A stretch of DNA of 64,000 nucleotides from Casuarius casuarius (GCA_003342895.1 PTFA01000111.1:1152199-1216198), one strand, 5' to 3'; shown: positions 12,370 to 24,071, counted from the stretch's first letter. Made by a program: numbers and translations. The notes: generated from the sequence alone by a model not told the origin.

Positions 12370-12680
12370 CTCTGATGAATTGAATGGGTGAATTAGTGCT
12401 CCAAAGGGAAAAGCACATTATAAGCTGCTTTGAAACAACTCGAGTAGAGCTAAATAAATTCTAGTTTCAGTTATGCTAATGAGACTTCAAGGAGACAAAG
12501 CAGCTAGGAATCGCAAAGATCCTACAATAATGCTGGTTTGCAGTAGCTAGTTGGAAATTCCTCTCATAACTTTCAAAGGCATCATTTTCTTAACATCAAC
12601 AGACTGCTGAGATCCATCATCTTGTTTTAACGGCAATGTGCTCTTTGCCTTATGGCAATAAAGGGCATGACTGTATCTGT
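12370..12680. promoter_or_regulatory. Candidate conserved non-coding element
   Basis: This 300-bp stretch lacks the homopolymers common around it. It contains ATGCTAATGAG at 12473-12483, one base from the Oct octamer ATGCAAAT followed by a TAAT core. It also contains AACAAAG-like, GCAGCTAG and CTTTGAA words that resemble SOX, E-box-like and TCF sites. That style is typical of deeply conserved developmental enhancers, but single words like these are common by chance. Without alignment this is a guess from texture. Confidence 0.2.
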
Positions 12681-13379
12681 GACAGAGAAAAATAATCAAA
12701 TATTTAGTAGTTCTTCACCACAGTTTTCTTGAATGTGGAATTTTGATTACANTCATGTGGCAAAGGGACATATATAGCCATGGAAGCCTGTGGTTTATTA
12801 AATCTGGGGGAAAATCACTTAAATATAATAGCTCTGGTTTCACAGTAGGTTAGAAGTATATCCAGTCTCATTCTCCTCCTTGTGCATATTATGAAAGCAA
12901 AATCTAGCCTCAGCTTTGGCTCACAGAGCCTGTTTTCTAAGGTGAATATTTTGCTTTTTTTGATCATGCTTTCTATACTACTGTGGAATGCATGCAATGA
13001 AGTAATTTAAGGGCAGAAATATTAGCTGTTCCTGATATTAATATTTCATATATAAATATTACTAGGTCAGATTGTTGGAAAAAAACCCACTTAATAAGCC
13101 TTTATATCAATGAGTAGGCAAAGTCAAGAAACTCAAGAAAAATGGAAATTTAAAAAGATAAACTTTGGGTGTCTTCTGCTTCTAATCCTTTCCCATTATA
13201 GTTTTCATATTTAGACCTTTAATAGTTAATAACCACTGTGCAGAAGCCAAAGAAGCCAGTCAGATAAAATTATTTAGCTATGTTTAGATATGGGGAAAGT
13301 TCAATTTTTATCTTTATAAGCTTTTTTTTTTTTTGTCTTATTTTTAAAGAAAATAGACCTGAAATGTCAGGAAAATGCA

Positions 13380-13580
13380 GAGGTTAAACAGTCAGGGTTG
13401 TATACGGTAATTATCAGAGTTACAGTCACAAAGAGATCAGCTGTAATTGTGATGTGGCTGTTGCTGTAGTGACATAATTAAAAAAATGTAGGTCCCTGGC
13501 ACACACAGCGTGCTGATGCTCAGGTTTAGAGATTAGTAAATACTCTTGATATAGATTATAGCATCTATTCACCTGTGAAG
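13380..13580. promoter_or_regulatory. Candidate conserved non-coding element
   Basis: A stretch of mixed composition between simple-sequence regions, with AGATCAGCTGTAATTGTGATG (an E-box CAGCTG beside TAATTG) near 13434 and TGACATAATTA near 13470. Dense homeodomain and E-box words in otherwise low-complexity DNA suggest selection, but I cannot test conservation here. Confidence 0.2.
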
Positions 13581-15064
13581 GGAGAGTGAGAGAGAGAAAA
13601 ACTATGCTGCTTGATGGTTAGGGAATGGCAATGGCATGTGGGAAAGTCAGGTTCTAGTGACCATTGAAGTTATTTATTCTTTATATAAGCAAAATGAAAT
13701 TGATTCAGAAGTAACCATGTTACTCTTGTGGTTAAATCCTAAAATCCAAACAAAATGTTTTCCAGTGCAAGAGCAAATGGGCTCTTGGTCCATCCAAATG
13801 GTCCATCCCTGATTTATTTATAGACAGCATTCATCTTCTTTATTTAGTTCTTTATTAAGCTTATCTGCACTAGTTAAGTTCATAAGATATAACGTTTTCT
13901 CCTATGAAAGGCTCATTATTTGCTATTTGTCTAGTAACTCTCTGTGCTTACTCAATTTTGAGTTTTATTTTCTCTAATATGGATGCCTGGAGTTGTCCAC
14001 AGAACAGTATTATAAATGGGGTCCCGAAAGTTGCTGTCTCATTAAAACTTCCCATTGTCTATCACAAATAAATCACATGATATGTTCTGAGTTTTATAAG
14101 ACATGTTTTTACCTCAGTGTTGCATTATACAGGTGATTGTCATCTATATTTCTTTCTTCTTTTCCATCTTGCCTTGTATTTTGAGAGTGTACAGCTTTTT
14201 TTCCATTTCTCACCGCTACTTTTATATTTAGTCTTTAGTAGTAGCATTGAGTAGGCAGACAATCAAGATCAGATTCAGTGTGCAGTTGCAAGACAATGCA
14301 TTCTGCTGCAATAAAATCACCTCAGAGTTTAAGATTAGCCATTTCTTTCTGCAGCATTCTGTTCTTCCTCTTGATGATATTTCCTTTATGCCATTAGCAA
14401 ATGTCATTATCACATTCCCACTCTTAGCGCTAACATCATAAATAAAGATATTAAATAAGATTTGTCCAAAATCAGATTCCTGAGGAATTGTGCTAATACC
14501 TTCAGTAACCTGTGTTAATTCTCTCAGTCTTATTTCTTATTTAGTCAATATCTCATCACATTTTATCTATTTGTGCAAAAAAATACGTATTTGTAAAGTG
14601 AAGATACTGGCAATATACATTGAATGAAAACTGAATAGAATCTACAGAACTAGAAGCATTTTTTTTCACTTTCTCCTTTTCCATAGACTCATGCTTCTAA
14701 ACCATTAAGATGATTTGAAAAAAAAAAACCCTCTGCCTTCTTTGTCTTCAGCCTGTGCTCTTCCTAAGTCACTGGTATTTGCATGGTCAGTAACAAGAAG
14801 ATGCATTACAAAACTTGAGTATTATTGAACCATTTTAATTTCAAAGATTATGTCAATGGCTGGTGTTGGATGCTTAACATTCAGTCATACTTCTTTGGAT
14901 GGCTACATATGGATATGGAAGTATTGTTCTAAGCATCTTGCCTTGAAATTCTTGGTTCAAGACATTTTTTTCATAATTTTAGTATCCATCTTTTTGCTTT
15001 CAAACCAGTTCAGAGACTATGATTTTATATTTTAGGTTATTTCAACAAGAAGAACCACATGATC

Positions 15065-15083
15065 TTTTTTTTTTTTTTTTTTT
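15065..15083. repeat. Poly(T) run, 19 bases
   Basis: Nineteen consecutive T followed by five C. No retroposon body is recognised beside it. Confidence 0.85.
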
Positions 15084-15844
15084 CCCCCTTTGGCCTACCA
15101 ATTTCCTTTAATGTTAACTACACTTTTAAATTTATAAATTAAGATTTATCAGAACAAAATATACCAAGTTTTCATTTCTTTCCTTGGAGTATACCCTCTC
15201 ATCTCATTCTATTTTCTGAAAATTAGTAATCCACAATATGCTTGATGCATAGGAGAATGAACTATGCAATGGAAGAACTGTGATAAATAATTTTTTATAT
15301 GTTAAAAAGTGACGGTAACCCATGTACAAGACTGCACAGTAAGATACCCCATTCTAGCTGGAAATGTATTAACAAAGACTAAATTTAGCTTGATTTGCCA
15401 AAGATATGAAACCAGCTGATAGACCTATGCTCAGAAGATGTCATGAATATTTGCGCTTTTGAAATGAACGGCATTTACACAGCAGAATCCACTGCTTTAT
15501 GTGAGATAGTTGCACCTGAGCTTATATGTCTTGTAACCATGTAGCCCTATAATACAGTATTGCCATTGCTAGTAAGGTTTGTACTGAATGTGCAAGGCCT
15601 CAGGACAAAGGCTTGTCAGGCTTTCTCTGTCTGAACTTTCCTTTACCTGCCTTCAGCTTTGTTTGACTTGGTTTAGCTGTGACAGCAATTTCTCTAATTG
15701 ACCAAGTGTCTATGGCTCTCTTGTTTTATTTTTTGGCTATCTTTGCATGGTACAACAATAGTTTTATATAGCCAGCAGTGTCAAGCAGTTATTCTATGTT
15801 GAATGAGATATTTACAACTCTAACACACTAATGNAGCGTAGAGA

Positions 15845-16010
15845 AATACAGACCTGGTACGAGAGCAGAGGCCTTAAGAAGTGGCGACAGAGGATGCAGT
15901 GCAGAGGAGTGCAGGCCTGGGGTGATAAGGGATGGAGCACAGGCTTTGCACTGGAGACCCCACAGTGAGAAAAAACTCACCCAGGGTCAATTAAAGGAAT
16001 GCAGACTTGG
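15845..16010 (+). repeat. Three scattered copies of a 13-bp CAGRCYTGG motif
   Basis: Near-identical words AATACAGACCTGG (15845), AGTGCAGGCCTGG (15908) and AATGCAGACTTGG (15998) lie in the same direction, 63 and 90 bp apart, in a purine-rich stretch. They may be the remains of an old tandem repeat or the U3 of a decayed LTR that continues downstream. No function can be assigned. Confidence 0.35.
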
Positions 16011-16096
16011 AGCTGGACAAAACTGGTTTTAGGGGTGAAAAAGAAATAGTATNGAACAAATGTAAAAGCCACCATATATAGCAAATTTGGGTGTAA

Positions 16097-16469
16097 TGTG
16101 AAGCTGCAGACCAATGAAGAAAAAGCAAAAGGTGATAAAGTGTGTCAGCAAATATAAAAATGACCCTGAGTGGATCCTAGAGTGTGGAAGAAGAAATCAT
16201 CAACAAGAACATCCTCTTCCTCTCTGCAAAGGACACCACACACTGACAACCTACCAGAACACCCACTACCACCATCAGAATGAAACCACCAACCGTAGAA
16301 CCCAGAAGAGTAGGAGAAGGGTGGGCAAAACACCAGGAAAAGGGGGAGAACCTAATAAGCGTGTATAATAATTTTAATTGCACTATTATTCTTTATTTTT
16401 CTGTAACAATCGGTTGTAAATTAATAATGATTCTTGAATTAAACTGTTAAGATTTCATTTATTCTAACA
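16097..16469 (+). mobile_element. Possible decayed LTR (ERVL-like)
   Basis: A candidate unit runs from TGTGAAGCTG at 16097 to TCTAACA at 16469. It has a CCAAT word at 16111-16115, a long A/C-rich middle, and a TATA-like word GTGTATAATAA at 16361-16371 followed by AT-rich sequence with possible polyadenylation words. TG...CA ends with promoter words in between are what a solo LTR would show. However, there is no clear target-site duplication, and the long distance from CCAAT to TATA is unusual. The 84-codon plus-strand frame at 16114-16368 is low-complexity (His, Asn, Thr, Arg rich), and I do not regard it as a gene. Confidence 0.25.
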
Positions 16470-18180
16470 ATAAATTCTTTGATTTACTTGTATATAAGNT
16501 GTCCTTCCTCTTTGCCCATAAAAAAAGATTTTGAGTGTAACAGCCTACACATCTTTCAGGATCCAAGCTTTGAATTGTGTTGCAGTAAAATATATGGTTG
16601 AAAGAATTTGGGATGGACCTAGCTTGGTTGTTCCTGCATAGTACTCCAAAGTATCATATGATCCTAAATCATAAAGTTTAGATGTCTTTTGTGAAAAAAC
16701 AAAAAAAGGAAANAAAGCAACCCTCCCCTGACCACCTTCCTGCCCCAGAGAAAAAAAACCCAGTGGCTAGAAAGCTGATGGATGTCTAATTCCTTTCTGA
16801 TTTATGTCAAGTTACTGCCTGAAAGACATGTAAGGACAGCCAATATATTCTCAAATGTACTGAATATTCTTTATTCAAGACTGTCTGTAGGACCACTCTA
16901 GTCCCCTTTTCTCTTTGTCTCTCTAAACAGAACTTTTTTGCCACTGTTTTGGTCCCTGCTCAGATAGTTTTTCTAACCATATTATAACACCTTGTGTTCT
17001 CTTATATGAATACAAATATAACTGTATAATCTTTTTTACTGGAATCTATGGAATCTTTACCATTATTTCATACTATCTGAAATTCCACTTCTCTGACCAG
17101 ATGTATCCTTAGTGAACAAATTATATCTGGTAACGCTAGTTATTGTTATCTTTTTGATGTATCATTTCACTGTGTATCAGAAATAGATTTTCTGTCAAGA
17201 TATCATATTTTTTCTAGTCGTTGAACCATTTTTATTCCCATTGCTCCCACAGTCTCACAGGTTTTCGATAGCAAATGATAATAGTGACACAATTGGGACA
17301 CTCCTTATTTATATTGTTGGTGTTTGCTATTATTTTGATCTTCTCATGTTCCTATAACAATACCTAAAATTTCAATATTTGGATGTCTGTCCAGTGTTGC
17401 ATAACTCCCTAATACAGATCCAGATTCTACTTTTACAGTCTCAGTTTATTCCTCCTCCACTTTTACTGTCCCATCCTTCACAAGATATTTCATGTTTTAA
17501 AAATATAAAACTAATTTCAATACACTTGTGCTTTTCTGTATCCAAGGAATTTTTTGGTGTGGACATACCATCTTTATGACAAAAGGATACAAAATTGTTC
17601 AGAAAAAAGCTTCTTATAGTTACTTATGCTATCAAAATAAGCTGAGATCTCCTTTTCAAAGAGTTAGAAACCTTCAGAAGTCTATAGCAAGATCAAAAAA
17701 CCCACAAACAAGTAACCACCCCAAAATCCCTGAACTCAACCATTTTGTCTTACATGTTAGATCAAAGGTGAATGGGTAGTTCAGCACATAAACATTTTTT
17801 ATGCCACATGTCCATCAACATTCATGAACAGACAAATATTGCCATGTCAATAGTCTCAAAATCAGAAGATTTGAAGTCCACTAGTTTCCCTTGCAAAAAG
17901 GAAAACAGAGTTTTTGGTGAAGAAATGAATAACAATAGCAAGTATGCAGTTGCAGGGATTTTTGGTGTGTGTTTAGGGCAGTTAGGTAACCAAACGATTG
18001 ATTTGCTGGTTTTTTTAGGTTATTATTGGTGTCTCAGAAATCTTTAAAATAGATGAGAAATGTCACAAGTGAAAGGTGTGTTAGAGGCTGGTATTTGCAC
18101 AGTAAAAACAAATTAAATGTTAGTTTCTAGCTCAGCCTGATGAAAGATAATACTTCTAATTCTGAAGATCAATGCTGGCA
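16470..18180. other. Unique AT-rich DNA, no gene recognised
   Basis: Nothing beyond short A-rich runs (16681-16716) was identified. The open frames at 17379-18047 have random-looking composition and no recognisable domain. Confidence 0.55.
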
Positions 18181-18194
18181 CCTATTTAGACCCA

Positions 18195-18460
18195 AACAAT
18201 ATAACTGTCACCCGCTGGGCCCAGGCTCAGCTCAGAGCAGCTCCTGGCCGGAGCGGGCACAGGCTGTGGCCTCCTTGCTGCACTGCCTGGAGCCTCTCGC
18301 TGCTTGCGGCCACCGGCGAGAGGGGGCTGCCCTGGCTGCATGGGACCTGCTGCCCCAGCCCCGGTGGTTCTTGCAGCGGAGCAGGCACTGGGGACACACA
18401 GCGCCGCTTCAGAAACGCCTCAAATCGATTCTGTTGTCTCGGTATTCGTGTTAATTGGTA
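18195..18460 (+). mobile_element. Strongly GC-rich, LTR-like block
   Basis: About 260 bp of high GC with several CpGs sits abruptly in AT-rich DNA. A TATA-like AATATAACT lies at its left edge (18198-18206), followed by the GC-rich body. On the right, CAAATCGATTCTGTTGTCTC and GGTATTCGTG read like a decayed AATAAA plus U5 of an avian endogenous retrovirus. The order TATA, GC-rich R, then a pyrimidine-rich end matches the better-supported LTRs at 39.0 and 58.3 kb, but the sequence itself is not obviously the same family. The 104-codon frame at 18140-18454 is a by-product of GC content. An unmethylated CpG islet or first exon is the alternative. Confidence 0.38.
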
Positions 18461-20460
18461 CCAGATAGTAATGTCTTCATACCCAACTAAATGCAGTGGA
18501 TAGTATGAGTTCTTCTTGTGAATTACATTATATCTTGAGATTTCACCTTTTTTTTCTTCTTTTTTTTCCTCTTTGGTCCTTTTTTCTTCTTCGCTACTAT
18601 TTTGGAATTTCAGTGACTTATTTCATGGTGCAGGCTTGTTATTTTTTGAGTGGGTGCTCATAAATTACATGTTCCATGTGGTGTTCTTCCATCTGTAGAT
18701 GCTTTTTTTACAAACAACAGATTGTACTGATGGTGGTATTCAGGGAAAAAATAATCTACTAATGGCATTGTTTCTCTTTACGTGTTCTTCAATATAATAT
18801 TCTGCCTGTTCATACTTACTAATCAGCTCTTTCATGAGTAATGATTTATATTTTTATACTTTTAAAAAGATAATGAATTTCCCCCCCCCTTTTTTTGAAA
18901 GGGTTTCCCTTCAAAATCATTAAACAGTGCCATGGGCCTATTTAATGGCCCTGGATAAGTATGTGCATTTTTTTAATTGAGTATATGATTAGAAAAATTA
19001 TAATTGGAGAACTGAAAAGTATTCCAAAATAATATGAATAATCAATTAACTAGTTTTCAATAGTCCATGAAATAGATGAATTATTCAGCCTTTGCAGCAA
19101 ATCTAAACTCCTCAGATTTAGATAACTGCTCTCCAAAAGCATATGATCAAGCTTTCTGAAATTAGAAGTACAGTCTACTTTAAATGAGGAATAATAGAAC
19201 GTATCTTGAATTTTCATTGCACAGTAAAATGCATCAAGGATGCAAATGCTGGAATATAGTGCAAAAAGTCCCACCTTTTTCTCGCCTCTTCTTTCAGATC
19301 CAGAGGCTGATAGTCTATAATAATAATATAACATATATAGGCTATTCTATTGGGGTTTTGAAAATCAGCTGTGTAATAAGTGATGAATACTTATATATCT
19401 GCAATATTTAAAACAGAGCTCTCTTTCATAGAATCTTAGCGAAGAAAGTGAAAATATTTTCAATTTACTGGGTATTTGTTTATTGTATAAGGGCTNTTTA
19501 TCAACAAGACTATATGGCATATTCATTCCACTTATATTGTAGTACTCAAATGTAAATAACTGGTCCCAGCAAGGCTGAGCCCTTAAACTGCATATAGAGG
19601 CTTCCTATATAACAAGCAGATCAGTTATTCTGGAGGGAGATCCACAGAGCCTAAATGAGGAGCCTATCTCTCTCCATTTCCATTAGAGAAAGCCTCAGTC
19701 TTACTGGCTTGTGTGTTGTGAGTCTCATAGGAGTTTCACAGCTCGTACACATTAAATGAGACACAATCAAAAGTTAGCCACTATAATGTTATAGATTAGG
19801 TACAGCAGTATGTCTGAAGAAATGTCTGTTTTCTTTGTGGAATTCCCTTTTGAAAGTATTTGATTAACAGAGGAAGAAAAGCATACCTTTGGACAAAAGC
19901 CTATCAGTTACAGAACTCATGCAGGAAATACTGGGTTGTGCATAGTTCTCAGTCAGTGAGAAGTTGAACTTCTACTTTGCAGGCCCTAATCACCAGGCAA
20001 GAGGCCAGGTGGGACTGTTCTCCCCTTGTCCTTTTAGAAGATTATTACAAATGTAGCCTGACTTTCTTACCCCCTGCGATGACAAGGACACCTCCAGTAC
20101 AGTCCAAACATCTGTTCCCTAAGCAAAAATGCAAGAACTGTACTTGCAGGAAAAAGTAATGGAAGATACAGCATTTATCAATGACTATTCACTGACATAT
20201 ATATCTTCCCACATAAATGTCTTAGAATACTTTTTATAGCCATTTTTGGTGGATCTCATCTTGTATTCACATTCAGATGCTCACAATGTAATTGTGCTAG
20301 TCTTTTTAGACTTTATGGAGGAAGGCACTTTAAAGGTAGTTTCTCTTACCTATTTTAGATGTTCACATCACAGTAGGTGAATCTTTGGGATCCTCTCCAA
20401 AAATAACAACTTAATTGTCTCTGTGAATCTGCAGGAGAACACTAACAACAAATACAGATA
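18461..20460. other. Unique AT-rich DNA with T-rich tracts
   Basis: T-rich segments occur at 18547-18595 and C9T8 at 18881-18897. No gene or classified repeat was found. The overlapping frames at 19050-19411 on opposite strands look random. Confidence 0.55.
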
Positions 20461-20468
20461 AGTTGATC

Positions 20469-20813
20469 TTAATATCTCAAAATTGCTAAGTATTCCCTCT
20501 GAAGACAGAGCTTCACATTCCTTGTTCTCTTCTTTTTTAATGTATTTTTGACTGCTATCACTTTGTCAGTGGCTTTGGGAACAATTTTATCCAATCTTAA
20601 AGCTAAGAAATAAAATTGATCTGTAAGCACTTTTAGCTTGTCTCCTTGCCAAATACCAAATTGTTTCCTACCTGCCTTGAGAGCGTCTTCTGCCTTCTCT
20701 ACTTTTAAAAATCTAAAATAATTAGGCATCATATCACTATCTTCAGACACAATTTCAATGCCTGACATATTTGATTTATCCATCTTATCATCTGCAATTA
20801 TTTCTATCTGCAA
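20469..20813 (-). pseudogene. Unidentified 114-codon open frame with protein-like composition
   Basis: This minus-strand frame is bounded upstream by a TAA directly before TTGCAG. After the first few codons it has an ATG (MDKSNMSGIE). Its composition differs from the chance frames around it: many Asp, Glu and Lys, with balanced Ala and Val, few Phe/Ser runs, and a basic stretch (NTLKKKRTRN) near residues 88-97. An acidic N-terminal part is followed by a mixed alpha-helical-looking middle with QGDKLKVLTDQFYFLALRLD. I cannot name a family. No promoter, intron pair or poly(A) tail is evident. It may be a fragment of a processed pseudogene, an old retroelement gene piece, a single exon reached through the TTGCAG acceptor, or chance. 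Confidence 0.3.
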
Positions 20814-22187
20814 TTAATATCTAATAATGCTCTTTATAGTCACAAATATAAATCTTTTCATTCTTTGATACTTATAGTCTTTAAATAATTGTTGATTCAC
20901 TAGCTACATAATGATTTCCACATGATCTTTGCTGGTCCTTAGTACCATAAGTATTATTGCTACTAAAATATGGACATCTGTGAACAGTTGGTTAAGAGGT
21001 CCAACTCATGCAAGGACAATCTGAGGGCAAATAACTTACTTTAACATGTATGACAAATTCAGTCTGGCTGAGGTATGGACAGATACTTTCTTAGGTCTTC
21101 TCATAGTGGCNAAATAATAGAATACATGATGAGAAATGAGTGGCAGGGTGAGAGAGAGATTACACTATATTAATAGAATTGGCACAGTGATTAATCCTTA
21201 TAACAGCATGTTTTACACTTCATTATAGAGCATGAAAGGATCCTAGCTGTTACGTAGTCTAAACGTCAGCATAAAAAAATAGCAGTCATTTTCCAGACTT
21301 GTAATAATGGCAAACATGTCAAGTCTGTTATGTGTATTGACAGTGCAGCACTGAAATCTGTGGATTATTTCTGCTACCTTGGCACTTAGCTGTCTTTGGC
21401 CAAAAGTCTCACAGAGAACAGCAAATGCAGATTGCAGGAGATTATCAATATTTCTATGAAGAAGAGGCATCTAGCTTGAAATAAAAATAAATGTGCGCTC
21501 ACAGTCTTCATCACTTTTCAGGCTTCAACATTTCAAGAAATTACAATCGCAGTATCAAGCATCTCAGTCAATTGCATATGTACTCTCTGTTCTCTTGTTA
21601 GTACACAGGGGCAGGCTAAGACCCAAAATCAGTCTGGTAATTCACAGCACAGAAGGTGTCAAACCAAAGACCATGTTGGAACTACAACAAACTGTATGTT
21701 TAGTTCTAGTGTTCTGTAAAAATTGGGATAATTTGTCTCAAAAGCAGCAACAAAAGCTAGGTTATCTTGTGTTGACTTGGTGGGAATTGCCAGCATTGTT
21801 TGCATTTTGGAGGAACATAAGATGCTGAGGCATGGTTAATCAGATGGAACAAGTTTTACTCTTCCAGAAGGTACTTAAGTAGATTCTATATAGAAAATGA
21901 TTGAATGTTGATCACATTCAGGAGGCGTGTATAACTAAATATTAAAAAAANCCCACTAAAATGAAGAAAAAAGCAGAAGTATGTTTGAAAAGGGGTCTCA
22001 GAAGCCTGAGATGATCAGGTAAAGATGAAGCTGCTTAGAAACTTGGACTTGCATTTATGTTGCAGAAAAAAGAAAAAAAAAAAGAATATAAATATGGATG
22101 CAAGGATTTGTTTCTGATGATTATCAAAGAAAAGTTAAATTGTGAAGGCTGAGCCAGGACAATATTAAAAAAAAATGGGGAAAACCA
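20814..22187. other. Unique AT-rich DNA, no gene recognised
   Basis: The frame at 21493-21828 (111 codons, plus) and the minus-strand frame at 21243-21470 match nothing known. No classified repeat was seen. Confidence 0.5.
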
Positions 22188-22264
22188 GAAGTAGGAGGGA
22201 GGAAGAGAGGGAAGGTGGGAGAAAGGAAGGAAGAGGAGAAAGGGGGGAAGGGGGAAGAAAGAAT
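22188..22264. repeat. 77-bp purine tract (GA-rich)
   Basis: The plus strand is almost pure G and A, with GGAAG, GGGGGGAAGGGGG and AGGAGG words and only one pyrimidine interruption. It could form an H-DNA triplex. Frames on both strands through it (22124-22375 and 22215-22502) encode low-complexity peptides and are artefacts of the tract. Confidence 0.85.
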
Positions 22265-22538
22265 AGTATGTATTCTTCTGTTAGAGCTATATCCCATAAT
22301 AATATCTGTTTTACCCAGTAGGAAAGAAAGAACATACAGGATCTTCTGGCAGCAGCATGGAATAAGACATTTCAAGACAATTTTTTTCTGGATTGTACAT
22401 GCTGTTGTAGTTAGGAAGCAATACAGATTAAAAGCTACTAGGCAACCTTTTTACTCTAGAGTAAGAAGAATCACGGTACAATGTTTTTTTTTTTTTAAAT
22501 AAATGATAATTTCAATGAAAGAGCTCTTAAATATCTGA

Positions 22539-22572
22539 ACTTACTTAGAATATAATAAATTCCTAAGTAAGT
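22539..22572. repeat. Perfect 10-bp inverted repeat with 14-base loop
   Basis: ACTTACTTAG at 22539-22548 is matched by CTAAGTAAGT at 22563-22572. The loop is AT-rich and could pair by two more bases around a bulge. No terminal duplication or transposon body accompanies it. Confidence 0.7.
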
Positions 22573-23858
22573 ATTTATATGCATAGGCAGGATCCTTTCT
22601 GACATAAAAGCAAAACATTACACAAAACTAATCCATTTAATATCTTTGTCTAAGCTATAGCATGATCTTTGTCTGTATGTGCCTCTCTATATCTGTTCCC
22701 GCAGCTATTTACCAAGTTAGTGACTAGTTTTAGGTTTCAAATATTACTTGATTGATGTAGTTTTTGCTATTTTAGTCAAAGCAATCATGCTGTTATCAAT
22801 GAAAGGCAACTTTTGTCTTAATTAGCATTGATTACTTAAATAGATAGCTTTTTCTTTTCCTTTCACATTATGTGTAGTTTTTCAAAATATGGTATATATG
22901 TAATTAAATAACTTCATCACACTTAGTAAATTTCACTTTGCAGATAGATTATTTTCATATCATAACTGCTTATTATTTTCTGTACTTGTTTAAAATTCCA
23001 ATAACTTTTATTTAGTGATCTATGAAGCTTTCAGAGAAACACTATTTAAGAACCTTTGCTTTACTATCACTATTGACTGTAGCTGAACTGAGTATGCTTT
23101 AGTGCATTTAAGTAGGACAAAGACAAAAGGACAGAAAAGATTCATGACAACCTTCCAGTTCAGACCATTTTATTCACCTCTTTTCTTAAGTCAATACATC
23201 CAACAGATACTGTACTTGTTACTCCGGTCTAAAATCAGAAAGGTTTAGTTGATGATTCTCATTGTTTATTTAATAAATGCAAGTGAGCTGTTTGCAACCT
23301 AGAATGATCACAAAATACTTCTCAGTCTATCAGTGGCTGGGCAGGACATTTAAAAGAGACTTCAAGAGTGCCTTTGTCACAGGATCATTAGAAGAGAATC
23401 TCTTTCTTGCTTTTGTATAAACAGATATTAATTAATGTTACTGGTATTATGTAGACATACATATATATATCATACATTGATACAACAGTATACAAAAAAT
23501 CTATGTTTTTACATGCTGTTTTCACTTGCTCAGCAATAATTTAGTTCAACTGTNTTCCTTGGCCTGGGTAAGAAAAATCAAGTTATATGGCAATTGCAAT
23601 TACATCTGTANACTAGATTTCAACCCAAAAGAGAATCCAAATAGCAACTGATATAAACTGTTAAAGTTTTCACCATTCTACATTGAGATTTTATTGAAAA
23701 GACTGAAAATTGTGGCAATATTGCTCCCTTGGGTAACTATCCACTAAATGACATCCCCCTGAACATGGTGTTTCATTGCAGTCAAAAAAATCAGAGTATG
23801 GAAAAGAGGCACATGTGTGTACTATAAGAATGAGATTTTTGTGCCTATAGATGCTTAC

Positions 23859-24060
23859 AGAATCATGGAGTGGTTGAGGTTAGAAGGGACCTTTAGAGAC
23901 CATCTAGTACAACTCCTCTGCTCAAGCAGGGTCAGCTCAAGCAGGTTGCCCAGGATTGTGTCTAGGTGGCTTTTGAATATCTCCAAGGATGGAGACGCTA
24001 CAAGCTTTCTGGGCAACCTGTTCCAGTGCTGTCACCCTCAAAGAGCTTAGCTCTCTGATT
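23859..24060 (-). mobile_element. CR1 LINE 3' end fragment
   Basis: The plus-strand text begins with the reverse complement of the CR1 tail (AGAATCATGGAGTGGTTGAG) and continues with the CR1 signatures GAAGGGACCTTTAGAGACC, TCTAGTACAACTCC, CAGGTTGCCCAG and CAACCTGTTCCAGTGCTGTC. The element therefore lies on the minus strand with its 3' end at 23859. It is 5'-truncated about 200 bp from its tail, as most CR1 copies are, and covers only 3' sequence downstream of and around the end of ORF2. The 77-codon plus-strand frame at 23817-24050 is antisense to CR1 and is not a gene. Several substitutions from the usual consensus suggest an old insertion. Confidence 0.93.
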
Positions 24061-24071
24061 CAGATTTGGGG

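Larger units (their letters stand above)
11265..15835. other. Unique DNA including conserved-element-like stretches
   Basis: No gene recognised. The parts at about 12370-12680 and 13380-13580 have balanced composition, few homopolymers and homeodomain-like words, and are listed separately. Poly(T) runs lie at 13322-13334 and 15065-15083. The frames at 14228-14441 overlap on both strands and look random. Confidence 0.5.

Noticed and set aside
22124..22502. Frames through the purine tract
   Set aside because: Encoded peptides are low-complexity Glu/Lys/Arg or Pro/Ser/Phe runs created by the tract.
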